Positions 35,901-45,425 of a stretch of 64,000 nucleotides of DNA are shown here, piece by piece (the stretch's first letter is position 1; each line of letters begins with the position of its first letter). The DNA is from G963667855 sp963667855. Its GTDB lineage: Bacteria; Planctomycetota; Phycisphaerae; UBA1845. The position numbers and the translations under genes are program-made. The stretch covers positions 115,295 to 179,294 of the forward strand of contig CAXXKI010000028.1 in the NCBI GenBank assembly GCA_963667855.2, given 5' to 3'. A model generated the notes under the pieces. The model did no database searches. It was not told the origin of the DNA and saw only the letters and a program-made list of their open reading frames with translations.

Positions 35901-37413
35901 TCAATCGTCTGCCTTGTCCGCGTCCTTTATTACGAAGCACGCTTTCAAACTGGCTACTGTACTGGCCAATCCAGCTTTTTCCACAGAATCCAGTACTTCG
36001 TCAAAATCTTTATAAGCTTCAGGGGCTTCATCCTTGGGGTAGTCTCGGCAGTTGGTCAGGATATCCGCATTATCGAACTCGCTGTTTATTTTCTGCTGAT
36101 CCAGTGTGCGTATGGCGTTTTTTCCTTCCCAATGCCCGACCGGCTCCATGGTTTACGCTGTAGCAACTCTCTTTGGCACCCTTGTTGGCCACCATGACCA
36201 CTGAGCCTGATACAGGATTACCGGGTAAAAGGATAGGATGGCCCGTATTGGAGTAAGCCGTATCCTTCAGCGAAAAATGCCCTGCGGGAAACGCCCGCGT
36301 GGCACCTTTTCGATGCACCCAGCAAACCTGGTTATCCACAACCTCCTTGCGGGCGATGTTGTGGCTGATCAGGTATACCAGGTCACCCTGCACGCCCGGG
36401 ATAACTTCCTGAAACGTTTCCAGTACAAGTGCGTTTATCAGCAGGTGGTTCACCGTGGCGAAGTTCGCCCCTAAAGCCATATCATCAAGGTAGTTATTCG
36501 CCTCAACGGTTCCCAGGGGAGCATACACGAGCTGTTTGTCACCAGCAGGGTAAGGAATACCCCAACGCTCAAAATGGTTCTGCAGCGTTGCGAACTGTCT
36601 ACTGGCCAGTTCGTGTCCAAATCCCCTGGAGCCGCAGTGTGAAAGAAACGCTACCGAATTATCCAGCAAGCCGAAATTCGAAGCGCAGAATCTGGCTCGA
36701 TCATTGTCAGCTACCTTCACTATCTCGCATTCGCCAAAGTGATTACCACCTCCGTACGATCCGAGTTGATTAAGCTTTTCTTTTAGCTTGTTTCCCCCTT
36801 GCTGGTGAATTAACCAATCCAGTCTGACTGAGAGCGCGTCCCGGGTTCCATCATGTCCCGTGTGAGAGCTGTCCTCGCACTTCAACGCCCAGGACGCGGG
36901 GATGCCGATAGCTTCGCAGACCGCTCGAGAGGCGCCTTCCACGACCGCACGCCTGCCGGTAATCTCGTTTACCTTTCGCCCTTTTGGTACGCTACGATTC
37001 CCTTTGCCGGTTCCCGTGGGAACGCGGGCGGTAATGGCCTTGATGATTTCCCGTCGTAGGCTTTTGTCGGCCACTGCCGCTGCGGGCAGATCGAGCTGGA
37101 GCAGGCTCATGGAGCATTTGATATCCACCCCTACCGGGCCCGGGTAGATGTGCGTTGGAGAAACCAATACACAGCCAACCGGGGCACCATACCCGGCGTG
37201 TGCGTCCGGATTGAGCACGAGGTCGCTGACGCCGGGCGCACTACGAGCATTGCGCGCCTGCTTGAGGCATGTCTCATCGAATCCGTCTCGTATAGCCTGG
37301 GTGGCAATTACTCGGATCGGCGAACACTTGTTGTTTCGAGCGGGGAGTATTGCAGTGGCCTCTCCGGTCGCTATCAGCTTCGAGTTTGTCTGTTCGCTGG
37401 TGAGCGTTTCCAT
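35901..37413 (-). pseudogene. rtcB: tRNA-splicing ligase RtcB, frameshifted near the C-terminus
   Basis: RtcB joins RNA with 2',3'-cyclic phosphate or 3'-phosphate to a 5'-OH end using GTP and Mn2+. The main frame (36070-37413) carries the family blocks: PDAHAGYGAPVGCVL, the metal-binding DSSHTGHDG equivalent, GGGNHFGE, SHCGSRGFGHELA and YSVNHGAGRALGR with the guanylylated His. After NHGAGRALGRK the frame breaks. The correct C-terminus (TLDQQKINSEFDNADILTNCR) is in another frame ending at 35901. A run of six T (36118-36123) read as five restores a 503-aa protein. The indel may be an assembly error. Confidence 0.88.
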
Positions 37414-37470
37414 TTTTCTGCCCTTTCGTAATCTCTGATTTCGTTCCTGTGGCTTTCTGCCTGCCTGTAG

Positions 37471-37487
37471 AGCATGAGGTGTGCCGT
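37471..37487 (-). promoter_or_regulatory. Sigma-54-type (-24/-12) promoter of rtcBA
   Basis: On the minus strand the sequence reads CGGCACA, four bases, ATGCT, with GG and GC separated by exactly ten bases, as in the TGGCACG-N4-TTGCA consensus. It lies 58-73 bp upstream of the rtcB start codon, and the gene on the other side encodes RtcR, the sigma-54 activator known to control rtcBA. Confidence 0.7.
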
Positions 37488-37583
37488 AAACGCCATGTGA
37501 CGTCGCGAATAATGTAAATGCTTTTCTGGTAATAAGTTATATGTGATTTGTCTGTAGGCGCCGAGAATAGCGTCGGGAAGTTC

Positions 37584-37613
37584 TTGAGCATAAAATATAA
37601 AAATATATATACT
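37584..37613 (+). promoter_or_regulatory. Sigma-70-type promoter of rtcR
   Basis: TTGAGC (37584-37589), an 18-base A/T-rich spacer, TATACT (37608-37613). The start codon of rtcR at 37623 is only nine bases further, so the transcript would be nearly leaderless, matching the absence of a ribosome binding site. Confidence 0.55.
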
Positions 37614-37622
37614 CTTAGAGCT

Positions 37623-39233
37623 ATGAATCAGAAGCGAAAAAAGAAAACGGTAGTGATCGGATTACTGGGAACCTCGGTGGACACAGGCAAAGGGGCTTCG
37701 CGCTGGGAACGGTGGCGGCCTTCAATCTCTCTTTGTCAGCATGAGGATCTTCTCGTCGATCGCTTCGAGCTGCTTATTCAACCGCGTTTTACTAAGTTGG
37801 CCGGTGCCGTTGCCGATGATATTCATTCGGTTTCTCCGGAAACCAAAGTAACCACTCCGATTATAGACTTCAACGATCCTTGGGATTTTGAGCAGGTTTA
37901 CGCCGCATTGCACGACTTCGCCCGCGGCTACCCGTTTGATGAGGAAAAAGAGGAGTACCTCATTCACATAACCACTGGTTCGCACGTTGCCCAGATATGC
38001 CTGTTCCTGCTGACCGAATCCCATTACCTGCCGGCCAAGCTGATCCAGACCAGTCCTCCGGCAAAAAGGCAATCTCCAGAACCGGGCGATTATCGTATCA
38101 TCGATCTTGATCTTTCCAAATACGATCATATCGCTTCGAGATTTCGCCAGGAACATACCGAAGGCGTGTCTTTCCTCAAGTCGGGAATCGATACACGTAA
38201 CAAGAAATTCAACGCTTTAATAGACCTTATCGAGAAGGTGGCCATCCATTCCAGCGCGCCGATTCTTCTCACCGGACCGACCGGCGCTGGAAAATCACTG
38301 TTAGCCCGCCGCATCTATGAACTCAAGCACGCTCGAAGACTGGTCAGCGGAGATTTTGCCGAAGTAAACAGCGCAACAATTCGAGGCGATGCGGCCATGT
38401 CGGCTTTGTTCGGGCATGTCAAGGGCGCTTTCACCGGAGCGGCCTCCAATCGTGAAGGTCTGCTGCGAGCAGCGGATAATGGAATTCTCTTTCTCGATGA
38501 GATCGGTGAACTGGGCGCAGACGAGCAGGCCATGCTTCTCGGCGCTATAGAGGAAAAAACATTCCTGCCCGTTGGTTCAGATAAACCAGTATCCAGCGAA
38601 TTTCAACTGATTGCCGGTACCAACCGCGACCTGCGGCTGGAAGTTCATAACGGCAGATTCCGTCCGGACCTCCTGGCGAGAATCAATCTCTGGACTTTCG
38701 AGTTACCGGGTCTGGCTAAAAGGACCGAAGACATCGAGCCAAACCTTAAATATGAATTAGACCAGTACAGCCGGCGAACCGGAACAAATGTTTCCTTCAA
38801 TAAGGAGGCAAGAACCCGCTTCCTGAAATTCGCTACCGGTCCGCAGGGGTTATGGAAAGGCAACTTCCGCGACCTCAACGGGGCGGTTACCAGAATGTGT
38901 ACACTTGCCTCCGGCGGCAGAATCAACACCGCAATAGTCGATCAGGAGATAGAGCGGTTGAACCGCGATTGGGTAGAGCCGCACAAATCAGAGGATAGCG
39001 AAATCCTCGAAGAATTCTTTTCCCCGGAACACCTTGCAGGTATAGACCGCTTCGACCGTGGGCAGTTGGCCGACGTGATAGCTGTATGTAAGAAATCACC
39101 AACCCTGTCCGCCGCCGGCAGAATCCTATTCGCCGCCTCCCGAAAGAAAAAGGCATCCTTCAACGACGCGGATAGAATCAGGAAATACCTGGCCAAGTTC
39201 GGTTTAACCTGGAAGGATTTGCATAGGCAATAG
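37623..39233 (+). CDS. rtcR: RtcR, sigma-54-dependent activator with CARF-like sensor
   Basis: RtcR activates the RNA-repair operon with sigma-54 RNA polymerase in response to RNA damage signals. 536 residues from the ATG at 37623. The N-terminal 180 residues are the RtcR regulatory domain (TVVIGLLGTSVDTGKGASRWERWRPS, then HITTGSHVAQICLFLL), related to CARF domains that bind cyclic oligonucleotides or RNA ends. The AAA+ domain has Walker A G218PTGAGKS, the sigma-54 contact loop GAFTGA at 268-273 and Walker B ILFLDEIGEL. A helical C-terminal DNA-binding part follows. It is transcribed divergently from rtcBA. Confidence 0.95.
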   Translation: MNQKRKKKTVVIGLLGTSVDTGKGASRWERWRPSISLCQHEDLLVDRFELLIQPRFTKLAGAVADDIHSVSPETKVTTPIIDFNDPWDFEQVYAALHDFARGYPFDEEKEEYLIHITTGSHVAQICLFLLTESHYLPAKLIQTSPPAKRQSPEPGDYRIIDLDLSKYDHIASRFRQEHTEGVSFLKSGIDTRNKKFNALIDLIEKVAIHSSAPILLTGPTGAGKSLLARRIYELKHARRLVSGDFAEVNSATIRGDAAMSALFGHVKGAFTGAASNREGLLRAADNGILFLDEIGELGADEQAMLLGAIEEKTFLPVGSDKPVSSEFQLIAGTNRDLRLEVHNGRFRPDLLARINLWTFELPGLAKRTEDIEPNLKYELDQYSRRTGTNVSFNKEARTRFLKFATGPQGLWKGNFRDLNGAVTRMCTLASGGRINTAIVDQEIERLNRDWVEPHKSEDSEILEEFFSPEHLAGIDRFDRGQLADVIAVCKKSPTLSAAGRILFAASRKKKASFNDADRIRKYLAKFGLTWKDLHRQ

Positions 39234-39325
39234 TCCGGCTATAGAAATAAAAAAACAGTCGTAACTGAATTCAAACGATTTCGCGGATTTGGGAAGATCG
39301 GGACCGCCGCTCCGATACGAAGCTT

Positions 39326-40351
39326 ATGGTAGAGTCAACAAGTGGCACGGTATTAACCAGCATCGCTCTTACCGCCTTGGAAGGGGCAGTTGCTTCCGGT
39401 GCGGATAGGGAACGGTTGTTGTCCCATGCCGGTTTAAACAACCACGAAATCGAAAAAAGGGATGGGCGAATACCTTATGCCCGCTATATCGCATTGTGGA
39501 AAGCAATCGAAGATGCGGTGGACGATCCTTTCTTCGGCTTACATCTCGCTCAGAACCAGGCCGACGCCACCACCTACGGTGCGGTCGGGTTAGCTGGAAA
39601 AACCTGCCATACCCTTAGAGAAGCGGTGGAGTTGGTTATCAAATATACGCCCGTTCTCAACCAGACAACCGATACGCGTTTAATAGATGACGGGGAAATA
39701 GCACGTCTGATAGATGGTCCAAAGCTTTCGGAATTGCCCTGGACCAGGCATAAGGCGGAGTCGGTACTCGCCACCTATGTCGCGTTGGCCAGAAAATGGA
39801 TTGGGCAGCAGTGGCATCCGCTGGCCGTTCATTTTCGCCACGCTGAACCGCAATGTATTGATGAGCTTTTGGATTGGTTCGGATGTTCCGTTCATTTCGG
39901 CTGCGACTATAACGAACTGCAATGCCCTTCATCGGCCTTTGATATATCGATTATTCATGCGGATAGTGAATTACGCGATTTTCTAGCCCGTCAGGTGGAA
40001 ACCGCTGTGGACGGGTTGACCGCTGATATTGGGTTTACCGAAAAAGTTCGCCGGGCGATCATTGAGCTGTTACATGAAGGCAGTATCCGCCTGGAAGACG
40101 TGGCGGATAAACTGGCTCTCGCTCCTCGAACCCTTCAGCGGCACCTGCAAAAGGAGCATCTTGACTATTCCACTATCCTGGACGAGGTGCGGTTTGAACG
40201 TGCCCGGCAACTCCTGGGCATGGAGAACCGTACGGTAAAGAAAACCGCTGCGGAACTAGGTTTTGCCGACACGAAATCATTTCGTCGCTCGTTTAAACGA
40301 TGGACAGGAATGACTCCTTCCGATTGGCAGGCGAAAGACGGAATTCGGTGA
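39326..40351 (+). CDS. AraC-family transcriptional regulator (OruR/Arabinose_bd type)
   Basis: 341 residues. The N-terminal 190 residues match the arabinose-binding-like domain of this AraC subgroup (SHAGLNNHEIEKRDGRIPYARYIALWKAIE, GLAGKTCHTLREAVELVIKY). The C-terminal 100 residues hold two helix-turn-helix motifs (SIRLEDVADKLALAPRTLQRHL and KKTAAELGFADTKSFRRSFKRWTGMTP). The likely target is unknown. The decayed hydrolase gene starts 160 bp downstream on the same strand and may once have been controlled by it. Confidence 0.88.
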   Translation: MVESTSGTVLTSIALTALEGAVASGADRERLLSHAGLNNHEIEKRDGRIPYARYIALWKAIEDAVDDPFFGLHLAQNQADATTYGAVGLAGKTCHTLREAVELVIKYTPVLNQTTDTRLIDDGEIARLIDGPKLSELPWTRHKAESVLATYVALARKWIGQQWHPLAVHFRHAEPQCIDELLDWFGCSVHFGCDYNELQCPSSAFDISIIHADSELRDFLARQVETAVDGLTADIGFTEKVRRAIIELLHEGSIRLEDVADKLALAPRTLQRHLQKEHLDYSTILDEVRFERARQLLGMENRTVKKTAAELGFADTKSFRRSFKRWTGMTPSDWQAKDGIR

Positions 40352-40513
40352 AGTTAATCTTCAGAAGGGCAGGCGGCGCCAGATGCCCCCTGATTGACGC
40401 GATTGGCTCCTTTAAACTTTCTTGCTCAATGCTGACAATTCCCCGACGTTTTTTCGGGTTAAAAGTGAAAATCACTTTCACGGTTTGGTGTAAGAAACAA
40501 AAGGAGTACAAAG

Positions 40514-42342
40514 TGACAGCAAGACGTACCAAGTTCAGATCGGTTTTTATCCTCGCGTTTGTCTGTAGCCTGTTAATTCCCCTGGCCGGTTGTCCGGGAA
40601 TCTTTGTTCCCACCGGACCATTCAAGCACAAGTCCTTATATGTCACCATGAGTGATAATACAAAAATCGCCATCGAAACCTGGGTTCCGAGCAATAGCGA
40701 TCCGAGTAAGAAGTATCCGACGGTAATGAATATCACCCGCTACTGGAAAGCGATCGGCGCGGTGAAGAATAATCCTGTTGGGGTGACCAATGACGACGAC
40801 TCCAACCAGTTAGCCTACAAATTCGTTGACCAGGGGTATGCGTATGTGACCATGGACGTTCGCGGAACCGGGGGCGTCGTTTGGGGTAAGCAAAGGACCC
40901 TGGGACGAAGACGAAGTGGCGGACTATCATCAGGTTGTCAATTGGATCGTTTCCCAATCCTGGTCCAACGGTAACGTTGGAGCGATCGGGATAAGCTACG
41001 AAGGTAATACGTCCGCTCTCTTATCCGCTATCGAGCATTCGGCCGTTTAAAGCGGTTGTGCCGCGATTCTTCGATTTCGATTCCTGGGATATTGCTTTTC
41101 CCGGTGGAACATTCAATTACGGATTCATCGAAACCTGGAGCGACAGCAACGATGTTCTCGACTCGGGCGACATCTGCGGAGTGGCCGAGGTTGCCGGGGA
41201 TGACTGTGTACAGGTGAAGCGAGTTTACTACGGTCCCCGGGCAGCGGACAGCGATACTGATTTATCCCAATTGAATGCAGCGATTGACCAGCATGCCGAC
41301 AACATCTGCCTGAAAGACGTGTTGCAGCAGGTGAAGTACCTGGATGATCCTTTCGCCGATACCGGTATATTGATGTCCGACTCAAAACCTGTATCGCTAT
41401 AAAAGCGCCATCGAATCGGGTGGAGCGGCCTGGTTTAGTTGGGGAAGCTGGCTTGATGCCGCCGAGGATGCTCTGCAATCGTATATGACTTTTGACAATT
41501 CGCAGCAGGTTGTTATTGGTGCGTGGAATCACGGTGGAGACATCGATGCCGATCCGTTCAACGCGGCCGACGCGCCGGTTACACCGACCGTGGAAAAACA
41601 GTATGAAGATATTTTCGCCTTTTTCGACTCCCATTTGAAGGCGGAAACCACTCCGGTAAAAAAACGCGAGATTCGTTACACAACCCTGAACGAGGGCTTA
41701 TGGCGAACCACCGAAACCTGGCCCTATCGAGAACCTCGATTCGCAGGGATTGGTACTTCACTCCTGACGGAAAGCTGACCGGTGATGAGCCGGCGGAGCA
41801 AACGGGTAGTATCGATTACACCGTAGACTTTTCCGCCACGACCGGAACAACCAACAGGTACTTCACCCAGATGGGCGGTGGCGATGTGATCTACCCGGAC
41901 CCGATCTGAAGCTGACGCCAGGCTTTTAACCTATACAAGTGATCCTCTCCCTGAGAATATGCGGGTTTACCGGTGATCCGGTGGTTACTCTTTACGCAAG
42001 TTCGACCGCCACCGACGGGAACTTCATCGTATATCTGGAGGATGTTGACGAAACAGGTCGGGTTACCTATGTGACTGAAGGCGTTCTGCGGGCAATCCAT
42101 CGTAAGGTATCCCCCGAGGATCCGCCATTTCCAATTCCAGGACCGTACCACACCTATAAACGCGCCGACGCTGCAGCTTTAGTTCCAGGCGAGGGTTGTG
42201 AAAATACCAATTAAGATGCAGCCGGTATCCGTACTGTTTCAGAGCCGGGCACAGTATAAGAGTTACCGTCGCCGGAGCGGACGCCGATACTTTTAATCGT
42301 GTACCAGAAGATGAAACTCCGACAATAACCGTTGAAAAGTAA
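40514..42342 (+). pseudogene. CocE/NonD-type S15 hydrolase lipoprotein, multiply frameshifted
   Basis: Reading across frames gives one protein: a GTG start after AGGAG, a lipoprotein signal (LLIPLAGC), MSDNTKIAIETWVP, the strand YVTMDVRGTGG, DEDEVADYHQVVNWI, the nucleophile Ser in GISYEGNT, HGGD near the catalytic His, and the C-terminal jelly-roll domain (DPVVTLYASSTATDGNFIVYLEDVDETG) ending VEK at about 42342. Frame changes are needed near 40890, 41045, 41390, 41755, 41900 and 42215, so at least five lesions exist. Some are one-base homopolymer changes. The gene is either dead or in a badly assembled stretch. Confidence 0.8.
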
Positions 42343-42412
42343 CAGTATTTACCCGTCAGCTATAATGCTGCCGGTGGCTGTTGATTGATCTAACCCTTCC
42401 CTTTAAATACGC

Positions 42413-42449
42413 GACCGCGAGCGAGAGTTTTGTACTATCGCTCGCGGTC
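42413..42449 (+). terminator. Hairpin terminator after the hydrolase remnant
   Basis: A 12-bp perfect stem GACCGCGAGCGA (42413-42424) with its complement at 42438-42449 and a 13-base loop, followed by CGTTCCTTTT. It lies 70 bp after the reconstructed stop. Confidence 0.6.
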
Positions 42450-42734
42450 GTCGTTCCTTTTACTCCCAGAACCGAGAGAGGGAACTATCAGCTTGTTTTA
42501 CGTTACTGTTGTCCAGAGAAACCCATAGTGCGATTAGTGTTACCGAACAACCTGACTTTTTCGTATTATGCACGAATTAGTTCCAATTGTAGTTGATATA
42601 GGGAATAGGCATTTCAGCTATCTCTAACTCGGTAGCTTTCTCTTCGTCAATCTATCCATCGACGTTGGTATTATCACTCGTTTCCGAAATTCGATGTGGT
42701 TGTGCAACCGGTATAGGTTAATGCGAAATTAGAG

Positions 42735-43164
42735 TGAACTACGCAATCCCACTTAACCCGAATAGACGTAACCTCGCCATTGCGGAGTTTCTCGGAAATG
42801 GTTTGGAGCGATCTCGCTTCCGACCGCTATGGGCGGGGGTATCGTTTCACTCACGCCAAGGCCATGGGATATACGGCCACCTATACTCCGGATATCCCCA
42901 AGAGTTGGTCAATACGAAGTATACGCCTGGTGGACGGAAGGTTTCTGGCGCACGCCGTTAACCCAGTTCGAAATCCGGCACTCTGATGGTTCGGACATCG
43001 TTAGCTGGAACCAGGGTATAAACGGCGGGAAGTGGAATCTGCTGGGGACCTATTGGTTTGATGAGGGAATCGAAGGGTACGTTGTGATTACCGACGTTCC
43101 TGCAGACGAGCCGATGCTGCCGGTGGTGATAGCCGATGCGGTAATGTTCAAGCCGGTTGATTAG
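42735..43164 (+). pseudogene. Golvesin-like domain fragment
   Basis: Frames pieced together give SDLASDRYGRGYRFTHAKAMGYTATYTPDIP, then RVGQYEVYAWW, EIRHSDGSDIVSWNQG, GGKWNLLGTYWFDEG and VVIADAVMFKP, the pattern of golvesin C-terminal-like domains. The break near 42898 is repaired by removing one A from CCCCAAGAG. No start, signal peptide or partner domain is seen upstream. The same domain is intact at the end of the BlaR1-like protein at 52751-55648, so this may be a remnant of a related gene. Confidence 0.7.
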
Positions 43165-43321
43165 GCTGAAAAATCCCACCTTTTCGTAGCTGCACGCAGT
43201 TCCAATGGTTTAATGAAAATGGTATTGTGCTGTCTACAGGCAAGGAATTATCCTGTGGATACTTTCCTGCAGCCGCTTTGTAGGTTTACGGAAATGAAAA
43301 ACGACCGCCTGAAAAAGCAGC

Positions 43322-43398
43322 ATGAATACGAATTCGGAAGAGCAAAAACTTAAACGGCAACTGCGAAAAAGGCGTTCATGGCGCTGCCTGGAATGCGG
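43322..43398 (+). CDS. Zinc-ribbon membrane protein, exon 1 (5' of group II intron)
   Basis: Twenty-five codons from the ATG plus two bases of the next codon: a basic N-terminus (KLKRQLRKRRSWR) and the first Cys pair, CLEC. Joined to 45426-45816 the Gly codon is completed (GG plus G) and the frame continues as CGYSLAGHIGEV...CPECG, a classic two-CxxC zinc ribbon. A weak promoter (TTGTGC, 18 bases, TATCCT) lies at 43225-43254. The intron must be spliced from the mRNA for the protein to be made. Confidence 0.75.
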
Positions 43399-43984
43399 GT
43401 GCGCCACGAAAGCCTGAGAAAGGGGGATTGCATTATGGGCCCATGACTCATTTGTGTGAAACCTTTCGTAGGAACCTGGCGGGTTTAGTCCTGCCCGGCA
43501 AAGCTGACCGGCAGCCGGAAGCGAGTCTTGCGTTGTGCTGGGTAACCATCATGACGAAGCGTAGACAGCGAGTGCATAGGCCGTGTGATCGAGCCTCGAA
43601 AGAGGGCTATTTGTGGGAGCCGACGTCGTCCGCATCCTGTACGGAAGGCAGCATCGAGTCGCCGTAATGGTCTGGCGCATTCGATCCCACCGGGGTCTAA
43701 GAGCAGGGCATGTGCATACTGTGGTTCCTCAGGAACGTGGGAGATCCTGTCGTTTCCAGTCGATATGATCCGGATGGGGGCTACCCGGAATAATCAGCCC
43801 CTGGCCTGCGACGCGCGTGTCAGGCGTCGTGAGGAGCAAAGACAGACACACGGTTGGTACTGCCAAACGAAGGCAACGAAGTGCGGCAGGATGAACGGCA
43901 GGAAGTCGGAGCATCGAATAGTACTGTTGAAGCGGGGGAATTTCACCCGTGAGAGACCCCGTGGAAGGAAGGCGATGCCGAAAC

Positions 43985-45367
43985 ATGGAATCGATGAAGG
44001 GCAACACGGCGGATGCACAGACATTCGATCGCGTGTTAACGAAACAACATCGGATAGCACAGCTGGCGAGACTAGGTCCGCAGACGAGCTTCACTGCACT
44101 GGCCCACCATATCGACCTTGACTGGTTGCGAGTAGCGTATGATCAGGTACGTAAGGATGCGGCTCCGGGCGTCGATCAAGAGACGGCGGCCTCGTATTCA
44201 ATTGATCTGATGAACAATCTCCAATCATTGTTGGATCGAGCGAAATCAGGGCGTTACAAAGCGCCTCCGGTACGGCGGGTTCATATCCCCAAAGGCCCGG
44301 GTGGCAAGACACGTCCTATTGGCATACCGACGTTTGAAGACAAGGTGCTTCAACGTGCGGTAGCGATGGTATTGGAAGCAGTATACGAGCAAGATTTCAT
44401 GGACTGTTCGTATGGCTTCCGTCCAGGCCGATCGGCCCATCAGGCTCTAGAGTCATTCTATGAGCAGTGCAAGTCGATTAGGGTAAGCTGGGTACTGGAA
44501 GTGGACATCCAGGGCTTCTTCGATGCTCTGGACCACGCTCATCTGCGAGAGTTTCTCAAGCGACGGGTGCGTGATGGTGTACTGGTACGATTAATAGGTA
44601 AATGGCTGAAAGCAGGTATCCTGGAAGATGGATGTCTGCATCGTTCAACCAGTGGGACACCTCAAGGCGGAGTGATCTCTCCGATTCTGGCGAACCTTTA
44701 TCTACATTATGTATTAGATGAATGGTACGATCAGGTGGTTAAATCACATCTGCGTGGCGGAACATTCATTATCCGCTATGCGGACGACTTCGTTATTGGG
44801 TTTACCAATGAGGATGACGCTCGTAAAGTTATGGCGGTACTTCCGAAGCGATTTGGCAAGTACGGTCTGAAACTTCATCCAGAGAAGACCCGCCTGGTTC
44901 GCTTTAACCGACCGCCACGTAATGGCGAGCAACCTGATGGCAGTGGTCCCGGGACGTTTGACTTCCTGGGCTTTACACACTACTGGGGTCGTTCCTGGCG
45001 TGGGTATTGGGTGGTCAAGCGTAAGACCGCCTCAAACCGGTTGAGTCGATCTCTGAAGGGAATATCGAAGTGGTGCAGGGTTAACCGCCACCTTCGGGTT
45101 TGCGAGCAGCATGTTCAGCTTGCCCGGAAGATGCGCGGACATTATGCCTACTACGGTATTACCGGTAACGGTGTTTCATTAGAACGTTATTGGGAAGGGG
45201 TTAAGCGTATCTGGAAGAAATGGCTCGGACGTCGTTCGCAAAAGTCGTACTTTGGGTGGCCGACGTTTGTCCGTCTTCTTGACCGCTACCCGCTGCCAAA
45301 ACCGGTTGTCGTACACTCTGTATACCGTTCGCAGCGAAACCATGATTCGAGGAGCCGGATGCGCTAA
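43985..45367 (+). CDS. ltrA: Group II intron reverse transcriptase/maturase (LtrA type)
   Basis: 460 residues from the ATG at 43985; the frame extends upstream to a GTG at 43949, but GGAAGG and the usual N-terminus favour 43985. RT motifs: VDQETAASY, RRVHIPKGPGGKTRPIGIPTFEDKV broken across RT1-2, YGFRPGRSAHQAL, DIQGFFDALDH, GTPQGGVISPILANLYL and RYADDFVIGF with the catalytic ADD, then FDFLGFTHYWG. A maturase domain follows and ends in a GIIM-like region. No HNH endonuclease domain is visible. Its stop codon lies inside the domain V hairpin, so coding and ribozyme sequence overlap by 16 bases. Confidence 0.95.
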   Translation: MESMKGNTADAQTFDRVLTKQHRIAQLARLGPQTSFTALAHHIDLDWLRVAYDQVRKDAAPGVDQETAASYSIDLMNNLQSLLDRAKSGRYKAPPVRRVHIPKGPGGKTRPIGIPTFEDKVLQRAVAMVLEAVYEQDFMDCSYGFRPGRSAHQALESFYEQCKSIRVSWVLEVDIQGFFDALDHAHLREFLKRRVRDGVLVRLIGKWLKAGILEDGCLHRSTSGTPQGGVISPILANLYLHYVLDEWYDQVVKSHLRGGTFIIRYADDFVIGFTNEDDARKVMAVLPKRFGKYGLKLHPEKTRLVRFNRPPRNGEQPDGSGPGTFDFLGFTHYWGRSWRGYWVVKRKTASNRLSRSLKGISKWCRVNRHLRVCEQHVQLARKMRGHYAYYGITGNGVSLERYWEGVKRIWKKWLGRRSQKSYFGWPTFVRLLDRYPLPKPVVVHSVYRSQRNHDSRSRMR

Positions 45368-45384
45368 TCGTGCATGTCCGGATC
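45352..45384 (+). ncRNA. Group II intron domain V hairpin
   Basis: Thirty-three bases starting GAGCCGGATGCGC and ending GTCCGGATC fold as the conserved domain V hairpin with its bulge and tetraloop-like tip. The RT stop codon TAA at 45365-45367 is in the loop side. Confidence 0.8.
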
Positions 45385-45425
45385 TGTGGGGGGCTTGGGT
45401 GAGTAATCACCCAGGTCTACCCGAC

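Larger units (their letters stand above)
43399..45425 (+). mobile_element. Group II intron with encoded maturase
   Basis: The 5' end is GTGCGCC, matching the group II GUGYG consensus. A GC-rich structured domain of about 550 bases precedes the reverse transcriptase gene. A domain V-like hairpin is at 45352-45384, and a domain VI-like stem (CTTGGGTGA/TCACCCAGG around GTAA) precedes the 3' end CTACCCGAC. Removing 43399-45425 exactly restores the host reading frame. Bases 43630-43635 (CCGCAT) are complementary to the last six exon bases ATGCGG, a candidate EBS1-IBS1 pairing. It inserts into a coding sequence, not after a terminator, which argues against class IIC. Confidence 0.92.

Noticed and set aside
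43428..44121. Frames in the 5' part of the group II intron
   Set aside because: They fall in the structured ribozyme domains and have no protein-like pattern.
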